Below are positions 16,944 through 24,938 of a stretch of DNA of 64,000 nucleotides, piece after piece. The stretch is taken from NCBI RefSeq assembly GCF_900108335.1, contig NZ_FNVT01000004.1:372001-436000 (forward strand), read 5' to 3'. Both the position numbers and the translations under genes were made by a program. This DNA is from Nonomuraea solani. Its GTDB lineage: Bacteria; Actinomycetota; Actinomycetes; Streptosporangiales; Streptosporangiaceae. Below the pieces are notes generated by a model. That model did not search any database. It was not told the DNA's origin and saw only the letters and a list, made by a program, of their open reading frames with translations. The stretch's first letter is position 1. Every line of letters starts with the position of its first letter.

Positions 16944-17453
16944 ATGCCGGTCCAGCGGCTCAACCACGCGGTCCTTTACGTCCGTGACGTGGAACGCAGC
17001 GTCGCCTTCTACCGGGAGGCCCTCGGCTTCGAGGTCGTCATGGGCATGCGGGGGGCCGCCTTCCTGCAGGCCGCCGGCTCGTCCAACGACCACGACCTGG
17101 GCCTGTTCGAGATCGGCGACCAGGCGGCCCCCTCACCGGCCGGCCGCACCTCCGTCGGCCTCTACCACCTGGCGTGGGAGGTGGACACTCTGGAGGAGCT
17201 CGAACGGGTCGAGGCCAAGCTGATCGAGCTGGGGGCGCTGGTGGGCGCCTCCGACCACAGCACGACCAAGGCTCTTTACGCGAAGGACCCCGACGGGCTG
17301 GAGTTCGAGGTGTCCTGGCTGGTGCCGGCCGCGCTGCTGACCGAGGAGATCCTCGCCGGGCGCAGCAACATCCGGCGGCTCGACCTGCCTGCGGAAAAGG
17401 AGCGATTCGGGGCACAGACCAGGGGCGGTGTGGGCGTGTCCGTCCCGGTCTGA
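16944..17453 (+). CDS. VOC-family (glyoxalase/extradiol dioxygenase-like) protein
   Basis: A 169-residue vicinal oxygen chelate protein. I chose ATG 16944, which has AAAGGGG upstream. It shows paired beta-alpha-beta-beta-beta modules: LNHAVLYVRDVERSVAFYREALGFEV, then VGLYHLAWEVDTLEELERVEAKLIELGALVG and LYAKDPDGLEFEVSWLVP. His in NHAVLY, His in LYHLAW and Glu in LEFEV are the metal-ligand candidates of a dioxygenase-like member. Expected role: ring cleavage or detoxification of a catechol or quinone, under the divergent MarR regulator. Substrate unknown. Confidence 0.88.
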   Translation: MPVQRLNHAVLYVRDVERSVAFYREALGFEVVMGMRGAAFLQAAGSSNDHDLGLFEIGDQAAPSPAGRTSVGLYHLAWEVDTLEELERVEAKLIELGALVGASDHSTTKALYAKDPDGLEFEVSWLVPAALLTEEILAGRSNIRRLDLPAEKERFGAQTRGGVGVSVPV

Positions 17454-17499
17454 AGTACCGTGGGCATATCGACCCCTCCTACTTCCCCGGAGAACGGTC

Positions 17500-17793
17500 A
17501 TGCCTAGTGACCCCGATCACGTGCTCGACGCCATCGACGGCGTCGTCGACGAGTGGGAGACGCTGAGCGCCGACGCCATGCGCTGGGCGCCTCCCGAGAC
17601 CAAGAGTCCCGACCTCATGACCGAGGCTACCGAGATCTTCGGTCCGCTGGTCAACGCGGTCTCGCAGCTTTTCCGGCCGGTGGGGGACGCGTTCGAGCGG
17701 GTCATGAACTCCCTCGACCAGACCTTCGACCACTCCTCGGACTTCGACGTCGATTCCGACATCGACTCCGACGAAGACGACCGCCGCCCCTGA
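17500..17793 (+). CDS. Small acidic hypothetical protein
   Basis: A 97-residue protein from ATG 17500 with GGAG upstream. It begins MPSDPDHVLDAIDGVVDEWE and ends in a strongly acidic Asp/Ser run (FDVDSDIDSDEDDRR). The middle is helical (ATEIFGPLVNAVSQLFRPVGDAFERVMNSLDQTF). No family recognised. A strong hairpin starts right at its stop codon, so it is probably the last gene of its transcript. Confidence 0.65.
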   Translation: MPSDPDHVLDAIDGVVDEWETLSADAMRWAPPETKSPDLMTEATEIFGPLVNAVSQLFRPVGDAFERVMNSLDQTFDHSSDFDVDSDIDSDEDDRRP

Positions 17794-17820
17794 CCCACCT
17801 CTTGGAAGAGAAGGTGGGTC
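17792..17820 (+). terminator. Stem-loop terminator
   Basis: GACCCACCT (17792-17800) and AGGTGGGTC (17812-17820) form a perfect 9-bp stem with an 11-nt loop, starting inside the stop codon of the acidic hypothetical gene. No T run follows, as is common for actinomycete terminators. Confidence 0.7.
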
Positions 17821-17918
17821 GGAGGTACAGGTCCCTTTGGAACAAAAGCGCGCTCGGGCGGTCCCCTCGCGAACGGAACGAGGGCGCCGTACGGCGACAC
17901 GGGCCCGCAGGGCAGCAA

Positions 17919-18037
17919 CGCGCCGCCCTTCCAAGGGACCTCAGCCGGAGGACAGCCGGTCAGCCAACGCGGCGGCGACGCGCCGCCCTTCCAAGGGACC
18001 TCAGCCGGAGTACGGCTGGTCAGCCGGTGCGGCGGCG
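17919..18037. repeat. 60-bp tandem repeat, two copies
   Basis: A unit of exactly 60 bp is present twice (17919-17978 and 17979-18037). Each contains CGCCGCCCTTCCAAGGGACC, TCAGCCGGAG and a GGCGGCG tract. The first half is identical and the second half has diverged. It fills the gap between two convergent genes and runs about 18 bp into the 3' end of the radical SAM gene at 18020. Confidence 0.9.
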
Positions 18038-19300
18038 GGGGGTTCGGCGGGGGTAGGCCTTGGCCGTTTCCGCCAGCCGTACGGCGTGCTCCGCCTGCTT
18101 GCGCCAGTGCCCATAGGCGTCCCCGCGCTGCGCCAGCCGATCGAGCTCGCTCATGGTCGCCAGCGGAATGAACGCCGGCTCGGCATCGCGCCACGGCGTG
18201 CCAGGCAGGGGCATGAACGTGTGCGTGTGAATACGGGCCCCCAGGTCGGCCAGGTCGGCGGCGAGCCGGAGCGACTGTGACTGGTCCTCCGCGCTCTCCC
18301 CCGGCATCCCGAAGATGAAGTCGACATTAGGCCGGAAACCATGCTCGACCGCGATCCTGACCGCGTCGCGCACCGGTGAGGTGTCGTGGCCGCGCCCCGA
18401 GGCGGCCAGCACCCGGTCGGACCCCGACTGGGCGCCGATGATCAGGTTGTCGTTGGCCACGTACCGCTTGAGCAGCCGCATCGCCTCAGGCGAGACGTGC
18501 TCGGGACGCACCTCGGAAGGAAAACTGCCGAAGAACACCCGCCCGTGCGGCGGCAGCTCCTCCTTGACCCCGGCCAGCAGCTCCTCCACGGCGCCCAGGT
18601 CGGGATCGGGCCCGGGGGAGCCGTACGAGAGCGAGGTCGGCGTGATGAACCGCACGTCGCGCAGCCCCCTGGCGACCATGCCGCGCACGTGCTCGCGCAC
18701 GCTGGCGACCGACCGGTGCCGGAACTGGCCGCCGAACATGAACGGCGTCTGACAGAAGCGGCACGTGTAACGGCACCCACGGGTGATCTCGATCGGCCCG
18801 TTCCTGCCGACGAACGAGGGAAAGGCGTCGAGCGGCAGTTGCGGCGCCGCCGGGGTGCGCAGCGCGACGCCGTCGGCGTCCTTGATCGCCAGCCCAGGCA
18901 CCGAGGTGAGCGGCTGGTCCTCCCGCAGCGCCCGGACCAGCGAGATGATCGTGGTCTCGCCCTCGCCGATCCCGGCCAGGTCCCAGCCCGCGTCGAGGAC
19001 CTGCTGGGGCTCGGCCGTGGCGTGTACGCCGCCCGCGATGTGCAGCCCGCGCCCGCCGCTCAGCGACCTGACCGTGGCCAGCTCGGCGGCCATGGCCTCG
19101 GCGTCGGGGGAGTAGAACGACCACAGCACGAGCACGCGGTCGGCCGGGCTGGCCACGATGTGCTCGGCGGTCTCCTCAGGGGTGGTGCCGAGCCGCAGGT
19201 CGTGCTCGACACCGGCGGTCTCCAGGGCGGCGAGCAGCGCGTGCACGCCGTACGTCACCGCCTTGCGATAGCGGACCACCACACTCACTGCCAGCGCCAC
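18020..19300 (-). CDS. B12-binding-domain radical SAM protein (TIGR04013-like)
   Basis: A 426-residue enzyme starting with GTG at 19300. An N-terminal cobalamin-binding-type Rossmann domain (about 1-150; VLVLWSFYSPDAEAM, HIAGGVHATAEPQQVLDAGWD, GIGEGETTI) is followed by a radical SAM barrel with CRYTCRFC (CxxxCxxC, about residues 176-183) binding the [4Fe-4S] cluster, QSGSDRVL and PNVDFIFGMPGE. The layout matches TIGR04013, a family of unknown substrate found in archaea and some bacteria. It stands alone, and its tail is Arg-rich. B12 radical SAM enzymes often methylate or rearrange carbon skeletons; the true reaction is unknown. Confidence 0.85.
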   Translation of the reverse strand: MALAVSVVVRYRKAVTYGVHALLAALETAGVEHDLRLGTTPEETAEHIVASPADRVLVLWSFYSPDAEAMAAELATVRSLSGGRGLHIAGGVHATAEPQQVLDAGWDLAGIGEGETTIISLVRALREDQPLTSVPGLAIKDADGVALRTPAAPQLPLDAFPSFVGRNGPIEITRGCRYTCRFCQTPFMFGGQFRHRSVASVREHVRGMVARGLRDVRFITPTSLSYGSPGPDPDLGAVEELLAGVKEELPPHGRVFFGSFPSEVRPEHVSPEAMRLLKRYVANDNLIIGAQSGSDRVLAASGRGHDTSPVRDAVRIAVEHGFRPNVDFIFGMPGESAEDQSQSLRLAADLADLGARIHTHTFMPLPGTPWRDAEPAFIPLATMSELDRLAQRGDAYGHWRKQAEHAVRLAETAKAYPRRTPRRRTG

Positions 19301-19349
19301 GTCCCGCAGCGTAGCCCAGAGGAACCAACAGCACTGTTATTTTGATGCC

Positions 19350-19802
19350 ATGACCGCGCTGGGAACGTTGATGCGGCACGTTCACGAACTCATGGACGGC
19401 GCCATCGCCGGCATTTACGCGGACTTCGGGCTGCCCGAATACCGCCCCCGCTACTCCCCCGTGGTGCGCACCCTCCGGGAGCAGGGCCCGATGGCCATCC
19501 GCGACCTGGCCAAGGCGATCGGCGTGACCCATTCGGCGGCCAGCCAGACCGTGGTCCAGATGCAGCGTGGCGAGTTCGTCACCCTGGAGAAGGGCACCGA
19601 CGCCCGCCACCGCATCGTGCACCTGTCCGCCAAGGCCCGCGCCGCGCTCCCGCTCATCGAGGCCGAATGGGAGGCGACCCGCCGGGCGATGCGCGAGCTG
19701 GACGAAGAGCTGCCCGTACCGCTGGAGGAGTTGCTGCTGGCCATCCTGGCGGCCCTGGAACGGCGCGATTTTCGCGAGCGCATCGGGGACATCTCGCTCT
19801 AG
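19350..19802 (+). CDS. MarR-family transcriptional regulator
   Basis: A 150-residue winged-helix protein. GPMAIRDLAKAIGVTHSAASQTVVQMQRGEFVTLEKGTDARHRIVHLSAKARAALP gives the helix-turn-helix and wing (Asp-Ala-Arg-His) of MarR regulators. It precedes an MFS transporter gene on the same strand by 112 bp and is a candidate regulator of it, or of the divergent radical SAM gene 49 bp upstream. Confidence 0.9.
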   Translation: MTALGTLMRHVHELMDGAIAGIYADFGLPEYRPRYSPVVRTLREQGPMAIRDLAKAIGVTHSAASQTVVQMQRGEFVTLEKGTDARHRIVHLSAKARAALPLIEAEWEATRRAMRELDEELPVPLEELLLAILAALERRDFRERIGDISL

Positions 19803-19914
19803 ACTGTCCGCATGACCTGGCGACATTAATTCCTAGACAGGGGCCGGCGCGGGGCGCGCGGGCCTCCGAGGCGACGAGCACTCGGAGTCCCTACTCGTCC
19901 CCCTGGAAGGCCCC

Positions 19915-21048
19915 ATGCTCGTCATATCGCTCTACATCTATGCCTTTCTCAGCGAATTCCTGCTGATCTACCCGGTCTACACGCTGCTGTTCACCGACAC
20001 CGGGATCACGGTCGCCGAGACCTCCTCGCTGTTCGTCATCTGGTCGCTGACCGGCATGCTGCTGGAGATCCCGTCCGGCGCCTGGGCCGACACGGTGTCC
20101 CGGCGGCTGCTCCTGGTCCTGGGCCCGCTGCTGGCCGGGCTGGGCTTCGCGGCGTGGATCGTGTTCCCCTCCTACTGGGCGTTCGCGCTGGGGTTCGTCC
20201 TCTGGGGCGCGTACGAGGCGCTGGTCTCCGGCGCGTACGAGGCCCTCGCCTATGAGGAGCTGGAGCGGCGCGGTCAGGCGCACCGCTACGCGACCGTCAT
20301 GGGCCGGGCCACCTCGGTAAGCCTCGTCGCCACCGCGTCCGCCATCGGCCTGGCCGTGCCCGTCTTCGCGGCGGGCGGCTACCCGGCCATCGGCGTGGCC
20401 ACGGTGCTGGCCTGCGTGCTGTGCGCGGTCACGGCCATGACGCTCCCCGAGCACCGCGCACGCGGCGCGGCCGGTGAAGGACGTTACCTGGCGATCCTGC
20501 GGGAGGGGATCGCCCAGACGCGCGCGGATCGTGGCGTGCTGCGCGCGGTGCTGGTGGTCGCGTTCGTGACGGCGATCTGGGGTGCTCTGGAGGAGTACGT
20601 GCCGTTCCTGGCGGCGGAGGCGGGCGTGGCCCAGACCACGATTCCGCTGCTGATCCTGCTGGTCTGGGTCGGCGCCACGGCGGGCGGCCTGCTGGCGGGG
20701 CCCGCCGAGCGCCTGCCCGCCCGCGCGTACGCCGTGCTGATCGCCCTGGCGGCGGTGGCCATGGGGGCGGGGGCGGTCAGTGGGCACGTGGCCGGGTTCG
20801 TACCGATCGCGGTGGCCTTCGGAGCGTTCCAGCTCGCGGGGGTGCTGGCCGACGTACGGCTGCAGGGGCGGATCACCGGCCCGGCGCGGGCCACCGTGAC
20901 CTCGGTCGCCGGGCTCGGCACGAACGTGGTCACGCTGGCCGTCTACACCGCCTATGGGGCGGCTTCGCCGTACGCGTCGCATGGGGTGACGTTCGCGCTC
21001 CTGCTGCTGCCGTACGTGCTGGTCACCCTGCTGATCGCGACGACCTAG
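19915..21048 (+). CDS. MFS transporter
   Basis: A 377-residue membrane protein with about 11-12 helices. MLVISLYIYAFLSEFLLIYPVYTLLF begins the first helix, and the A-like loop GAWADTVSRRLLLVLG follows TM2, as in major facilitator proteins of the DHA1-like 'unknown major facilitator' group. It probably exports a drug or metabolite. A MarR gene lies upstream; the 112-bp spacer contains a 7-bp hairpin (CTCCGAG/CTCGGAG, 19864-19887) and the ribosome site GGAAGG. The gene converges on the next one with 7 bp between stops. Confidence 0.88.
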   Translation: MLVISLYIYAFLSEFLLIYPVYTLLFTDTGITVAETSSLFVIWSLTGMLLEIPSGAWADTVSRRLLLVLGPLLAGLGFAAWIVFPSYWAFALGFVLWGAYEALVSGAYEALAYEELERRGQAHRYATVMGRATSVSLVATASAIGLAVPVFAAGGYPAIGVATVLACVLCAVTAMTLPEHRARGAAGEGRYLAILREGIAQTRADRGVLRAVLVVAFVTAIWGALEEYVPFLAAEAGVAQTTIPLLILLVWVGATAGGLLAGPAERLPARAYAVLIALAAVAMGAGAVSGHVAGFVPIAVAFGAFQLAGVLADVRLQGRITGPARATVTSVAGLGTNVVTLAVYTAYGAASPYASHGVTFALLLLPYVLVTLLIATT

Positions 21049-21055
21049 CCCACGG

Positions 21056-21517
21056 TCAGTAGCGGGACGGGATCCGCTTCGGCAGCGGCGGCGGCGCGGG
21101 CGCCTCCTCCTCTTCCTCCCGCACCGGCGACGGCGGTTCAGCACGGACCGCCGCACGCCAGCGCGAGGGGAAGAGCGAGGCGGCGAGCAGCAGGCACCCC
21201 ATGGGCAGCGCCCAGGTCCCGAGCAGCGTGAGATACGACTCCACGTACGCGCGCGGCAGCAGGACCGGCACCAGCGAGGGCATGCCCGCCTGCGCGGCCG
21301 CGCCGAGCCCGGTGAAGACCAGGCCGGGCAGCGCGGACGCGAGCGGCGAGATCCGCGAGCCCGCCAGCACACCGGCGAAGGCCATGGTCGCGGCGAGTGT
21401 GCCGAGCGCGAGCCATTCCGGGGCGAGATGCGCGTGTCCCAGGAAACCCGCCGCGATCAATGGCGTGGCCGCCAGTCCCGCGCCGGCGCCGAGTAAATGA
21501 CGAACACCATTACGCAC
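21056..21517 (-). CDS. Hypothetical four-TM membrane protein
   Basis: A 153-residue protein. I chose GTG 21517 because GGAGG sits eight bases upstream and the resulting N-terminus (M)RNGVRHLLGAGAGLAATPLIAAG looks like the start of a known actinomycete membrane family. Four hydrophobic segments are followed by a cytoplasmic tail with a REEEEEAPAPPPLPK acidic/Pro-rich run. Function unknown. Confidence 0.7.
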   Translation of the reverse strand: MRNGVRHLLGAGAGLAATPLIAAGFLGHAHLAPEWLALGTLAATMAFAGVLAGSRISPLASALPGLVFTGLGAAAQAGMPSLVPVLLPRAYVESYLTLLGTWALPMGCLLLAASLFPSRWRAAVRAEPPSPVREEEEEAPAPPPLPKRIPSRY

Positions 21518-21700
21518 AGAGAACACCTCCAGCAACGGGACCTTACCGACCCGCCAGGGCGTCCACCTTAAAGGCGGGAAATTCTCCATTCGGACCCACG
21601 ACCAAAACCCACCCATAACACCGAAATAGTTCCCGTTTGGTATCTAAGCAGGAAACGTAGCAACCGTTAGCTTGACAGCACCCCCACCCGAGGAGTGCAC

Positions 21701-22825
21701 ATGTTGAGTAAGCGCTGTGCGGTGGTAGGCGGCGTCATCCTCGCCGTCTGCCTGGCCACCCCTCTCAGCCCGGCAGCAGCTGACCAAGCATCTCAATCCG
21801 CCTCCCCCGCACCCCCCACCATGATCGACGCGCTCGAGCGCGACCTCGGCCTGTCCGAGGCCCAGGTCGTCACCCGGCTGGCCAACGAAGAGCGGGCCAT
21901 GTCCGTCGAGGCGAACCTGACCACCGCACTGGGCGCCTCCTTCGGCGGCGCCTGGCTGAACGCCGACGCCTCCAAGCTCATGGTCGCCACCACGGACGCG
22001 GCGGCGTCCGCGACCATCCAGGCGCAGGGCGCGCAGCCCGTCGTCGTCCCGCGTTCGATGGCCCAGCTCAACGGCGTCATGGCGCAACTGGACCAGGCGC
22101 CGCGGCGCGCCCAGGCCAGGGCCGCCCTGTGGTTCGTGGACGTGACCACCAACACCGTCTCCATCCAGGCGTCGACGGTCGAGGCCGCCGAGGCTCTCGC
22201 CAGCGCGGCGGGCGTGGACCGGAGCGCGGTGACCGTGGCGGCGACCGCCGAGCAGCCGACGACGTTCATCAACATCATCGGCGGCGCGGCCTACTACATC
22301 GGCGGCAGCCGCTGCAGCGTCGGCTTCCCCGTCACCAGGGGCAGCACCCCCGGCTTCACCACCGCGGGGCACTGCGGCCGGGCCGGCGCCAGCACCACCC
22401 AGCCGACGGGCACCTTCCAGGGCTCGTCGTTCCCGGGCAACGACTACGCGTGGGTCGCCGCTCCCGGCAACACCGCCACGCCGTACGTGCGCGGCTCCGG
22501 TGGCGCCAACGTGACCGTCCGCGGTTCGACGCAGGCCTCCGTCGGCTCGTCCATCTGCCGTTCCGGCTCGACCACCGGCTGGCGCTGCGGCACCATCCAG
22601 CAGCACAACGCCACCGTCCGGTACGCCCAGGGCACCGTCACCGGCCTGACCCGCACCAGCGCGTGCGCCCAGCCCGGCGACTCCGGCGGCTCGTTCATCT
22701 CGGGCAGCCAGGCCCAGGGCATGACCTCCGGCGGCTCGGGCAACTGCAGCATCGGCGGGACGACGTACCACCAGCCCGTCAACGAAGCCTTGAGCGTGTA
22801 CGGACTCACGCTCAGAGTCGGCTGA
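21701..22825 (+). CDS. Secreted alpha-lytic/streptogrisin-type serine protease
   Basis: A 374-residue preproenzyme from ATG 21701 (ribosome site GAGGAG). The signal peptide is about residues 1-30. A pro-domain (Pro_Al_protease type, with two repeats of a beta-alpha module) extends to about 190. The S1E protease domain has the triad His in TTAGHCG (about 223), Asp in GNDYAWV (about 247) and Ser in GDSGGSF (about 327), with Cys pairs as in streptogrisins. It is released outside the cell after self-cleavage of the pro-domain. A strong terminator follows. Confidence 0.95.
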   Translation: MLSKRCAVVGGVILAVCLATPLSPAAADQASQSASPAPPTMIDALERDLGLSEAQVVTRLANEERAMSVEANLTTALGASFGGAWLNADASKLMVATTDAAASATIQAQGAQPVVVPRSMAQLNGVMAQLDQAPRRAQARAALWFVDVTTNTVSIQASTVEAAEALASAAGVDRSAVTVAATAEQPTTFINIIGGAAYYIGGSRCSVGFPVTRGSTPGFTTAGHCGRAGASTTQPTGTFQGSSFPGNDYAWVAAPGNTATPYVRGSGGANVTVRGSTQASVGSSICRSGSTTGWRCGTIQQHNATVRYAQGTVTGLTRTSACAQPGDSGGSFISGSQAQGMTSGGSGNCSIGGTTYHQPVNEALSVYGLTLRVG

Positions 22826-22835
22826 CCTCTCCCTG

Positions 22836-22879
22836 AGAACGCGCGGCGTGCTCCATCCCCCGGGCACGCCGCGCGTTCT
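22836..22879 (+). terminator. Strong stem-loop terminator after the protease gene
   Basis: AGAACGCGCGGCGTGC (22836-22851) pairs perfectly with GCACGCCGCGCGTTCT (22864-22879), a 16-bp stem with a 12-nt loop, 10 bp after the serine protease stop. Confidence 0.88.
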
Positions 22880-22936
22880 GCCGCGATGAGTTTCGGGCGG
22901 CCGTCAGGTCGGCACATCGAGAGAAAGGATTTCGCG

Positions 22937-23314
22937 ATGAGACGACCTGTCCTGGGCAGCCTGCTGCTCTCCAGCACCGACCCCGACCGACTGCGCTCCT
23001 GGTACGCCGCCGCCCTCGACCCCGAGGACAACACGGACGTCAACGGGTACCGGCTGCTCAAGTTCGGCGAGTTCTTCTTGTTCATCGACACCCGCGCGGA
23101 CGTGGCCGACAAGAACCCGGAGCCCGGCAGGGTGATCCTGAACTTCGACGTGGCGGACGCCCGGGCCATCGTGGCGAACATGGAGCGGGCCGGCGTGCAG
23201 TGGCTGGCCGAACTGGAGGACCGCGACGGCAGCCTGTTCGCCACCGCGATCGACCCGGACGGCAACTACGTACAGATCATCCAGATCAGCGAGGAGCATC
23301 GAAAGGGAATGTGA
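22937..23314 (+). CDS. VOC-family protein
   Basis: A 125-residue single VOC domain from ATG 22937 (GAAAGGA upstream). PVLGSLLLSSTDPDRLRSWYAAALDPE, a central FDVADARAIVANMERAGVQWLAELEDRDG and ATAIDPDGNYVQIIQI are typical of glyoxalase-like proteins. The usual first metal His is replaced (LGSLLLSS), so a binding rather than catalytic role is possible. It stands alone. Confidence 0.8.
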   Translation: MRRPVLGSLLLSSTDPDRLRSWYAAALDPEDNTDVNGYRLLKFGEFFLFIDTRADVADKNPEPGRVILNFDVADARAIVANMERAGVQWLAELEDRDGSLFATAIDPDGNYVQIIQISEEHRKGM

Positions 23315-23424
23315 CCCCGCACTCCGGAGGCTCAGGGTTATCCCGCAAGGAAAATCCGGATCTTGTACGGCGGAACGCGCGCGCCGGATCATGAGCCGAG
23401 CCCCCCAACCTCCGGAGTTCGGTC

Positions 23425-24291
23425 ATGCGCAAAGTCCTGAGCCATCCGCTGACGCAGGCGTTCGCCCTGCTCATCGGCGTGCTGGCCATCTTCTTCACTC
23501 TCCAGGCGGCCGTGGCCGCCGCCCTCGGCATCGGCCCCGCCAACCTCACCCCGCTGAACGCGCTGCTGCTCGCCCTGACGGGAGCGGCGGCTGCGCTGAT
23601 CTCCGTTCCGCTGGCCCGCCGCTGGGAGGGCGGCTCCGCGGCGAGTCTCGGCCTGCCCGCCAAGCCCGCGGCACGCCACCTCCTGGCCGGGATCGCGGCG
23701 GGCGGGGCGGTTCAGGCGGTGACGTTCGGCATCATGACCGCGGTGGGCTGGTACACGGTCTCGGCGGTCACGGTCGATCTCGGCTCGCTCACCCTCATGG
23801 CGCTGACCGCCCTGTGCGTGGGCTTCTGGGAGGAATGGGCCTTCCGCGGCGTCGCACTGCGGCTGCCGGAGAAGGCCGTGGGCACCTGGTGGGCGCTGGC
23901 GATCAGCTCCGTGCTCTTCGGCCTCCTCCACGCCCCCAACGCCAACGCCACCCCCATGACCCTGGTCGGGATCACCGTGGCGGGCGGGCTCGTGCTCGGC
24001 GGGAGCTTCCTGGTGACCCGTACGCTGTGGATGCCCATCGGCCTGCACCTCGGCTGGAACTTCTTCCAGAACTCGGTGTTCGGAACCAGTTCGTCGGGCG
24101 CCGGCGCCATCCAGGAGATCCCGCTGCTGCGGGGCCACATCAGCGGCCCCGAACTGTGGGTGGGCCGGCCGGGCGACCTGGAGTCCGGGCTCATCCTCAT
24201 CCTGGTCGGCACGGTGACCGGTTTGATCATGCTCGCCCTGGCCGTGCGGGCCGGGCACATCCGGCGGTCCCGGCAGAAGGCTACCGTTTGA
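23425..24291 (+). CDS. CPBP-family intramembrane glutamic protease
   Basis: A 288-residue protein with about seven helices. The CPBP (Abi/Rce1) motifs are WEEWAFRGVAL (EExxxR, about 138), FGLLHAPNA (FxxxH, about 168) and HLGWNFFQNSVFG (HxxxN, about 208). Members are membrane proteases or bacteriocin-maturation and immunity proteins. The gene lies 2 bp upstream of a LuxR-type response regulator, with which it is surely cotranscribed, so its expression or activity may be tied to that signalling system. Confidence 0.92.
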   Translation: MRKVLSHPLTQAFALLIGVLAIFFTLQAAVAAALGIGPANLTPLNALLLALTGAAAALISVPLARRWEGGSAASLGLPAKPAARHLLAGIAAGGAVQAVTFGIMTAVGWYTVSAVTVDLGSLTLMALTALCVGFWEEWAFRGVALRLPEKAVGTWWALAISSVLFGLLHAPNANATPMTLVGITVAGGLVLGGSFLVTRTLWMPIGLHLGWNFFQNSVFGTSSSGAGAIQEIPLLRGHISGPELWVGRPGDLESGLILILVGTVTGLIMLALAVRAGHIRRSRQKATV

Positions 24292-24293
24292 CC

Positions 24294-24938
24294 GTGCGCG
24301 TGATGATCGCCGACGACTCCGGGCTCTTCCGTGAGGGCCTGGCGGTCCTGCTGGAGCGCTCGGGCTTCGACGTCACGGGGCTGGCGGGCGACGGTCAGAC
24401 CCTGGCGCGGCTGGTCGCGGCCGACCCGCCGGAAGCGGTCATCGTGGACATCCGCATGCCGCCGACCCACACCGTGGAGGGCCTCGACCTCGCCGTACGG
24501 CTCCGCCGCGAGCATCCCTCCGTGGCGGTGCTCCTGCTGTCCAACCATGTCGAGACCCACCACGCCCTCGATCTGTTCGGCCAGACGTCCGGCGGGATCG
24601 GCTACCTGCTCAAAGACCGGGTCGGGGCCGCCGAGGAGCTGGCCGACGCGCTGCGCCGCATCGTTTCCGGCCAGATCGTGCTCGACCCCGCCGTGGTCTC
24701 CCTGCTGGTCTCCCGGCCCCGTTCGCCGGGCCCGCTGACCCGGCTCAGCCCGCGCGAACGCGAGGTGCTCGCGCTCGTCGCGGAGGGCCGCTCCAACCAG
24801 GGCGTCGCCGGCCGGCTCGGGCTCACGCCCAAGACCGTGGAGACGCATGTACGCGGGATCTTCGGCAAACTCGGCCTACCCGACGACGTCGCCGACAACC
24901 GGCGGGTCCTGGCCGTGCTGCGGTATCTCCGCGGGTAA
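24294..24938 (+). CDS. NarL/LuxR-type response regulator
   Basis: A 214-residue regulator, GTG at 24294. Receiver domain: VMIADDSGLFREGL (acidic pocket), VIVDIRMPPTH (phospho-acceptor Asp) and LKDRVGAAEEL (Lys). LuxR HTH: LSPREREVLALVAEGRSNQGVAGRLGLTPKTVETHVRGIFGKL. It is cotranscribed with the CPBP protease, and its last 63 bases overlap the 3' end of a convergent histidine kinase gene that is its likely partner. Confidence 0.94.
   Translation: MRVMIADDSGLFREGLAVLLERSGFDVTGLAGDGQTLARLVAADPPEAVIVDIRMPPTHTVEGLDLAVRLRREHPSVAVLLLSNHVETHHALDLFGQTSGGIGYLLKDRVGAAEELADALRRIVSGQIVLDPAVVSLLVSRPRSPGPLTRLSPREREVLALVAEGRSNQGVAGRLGLTPKTVETHVRGIFGKLGLPDDVADNRRVLAVLRYLRG

Noticed and set aside
17517..18194. 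Minus-strand frame with PPAEVPWKGGA repeats
   Set aside because: It spans the 60-bp DNA repeat and runs opposite the acidic-protein gene; the peptide repeat follows from the DNA repeat and there is no ribosome site.
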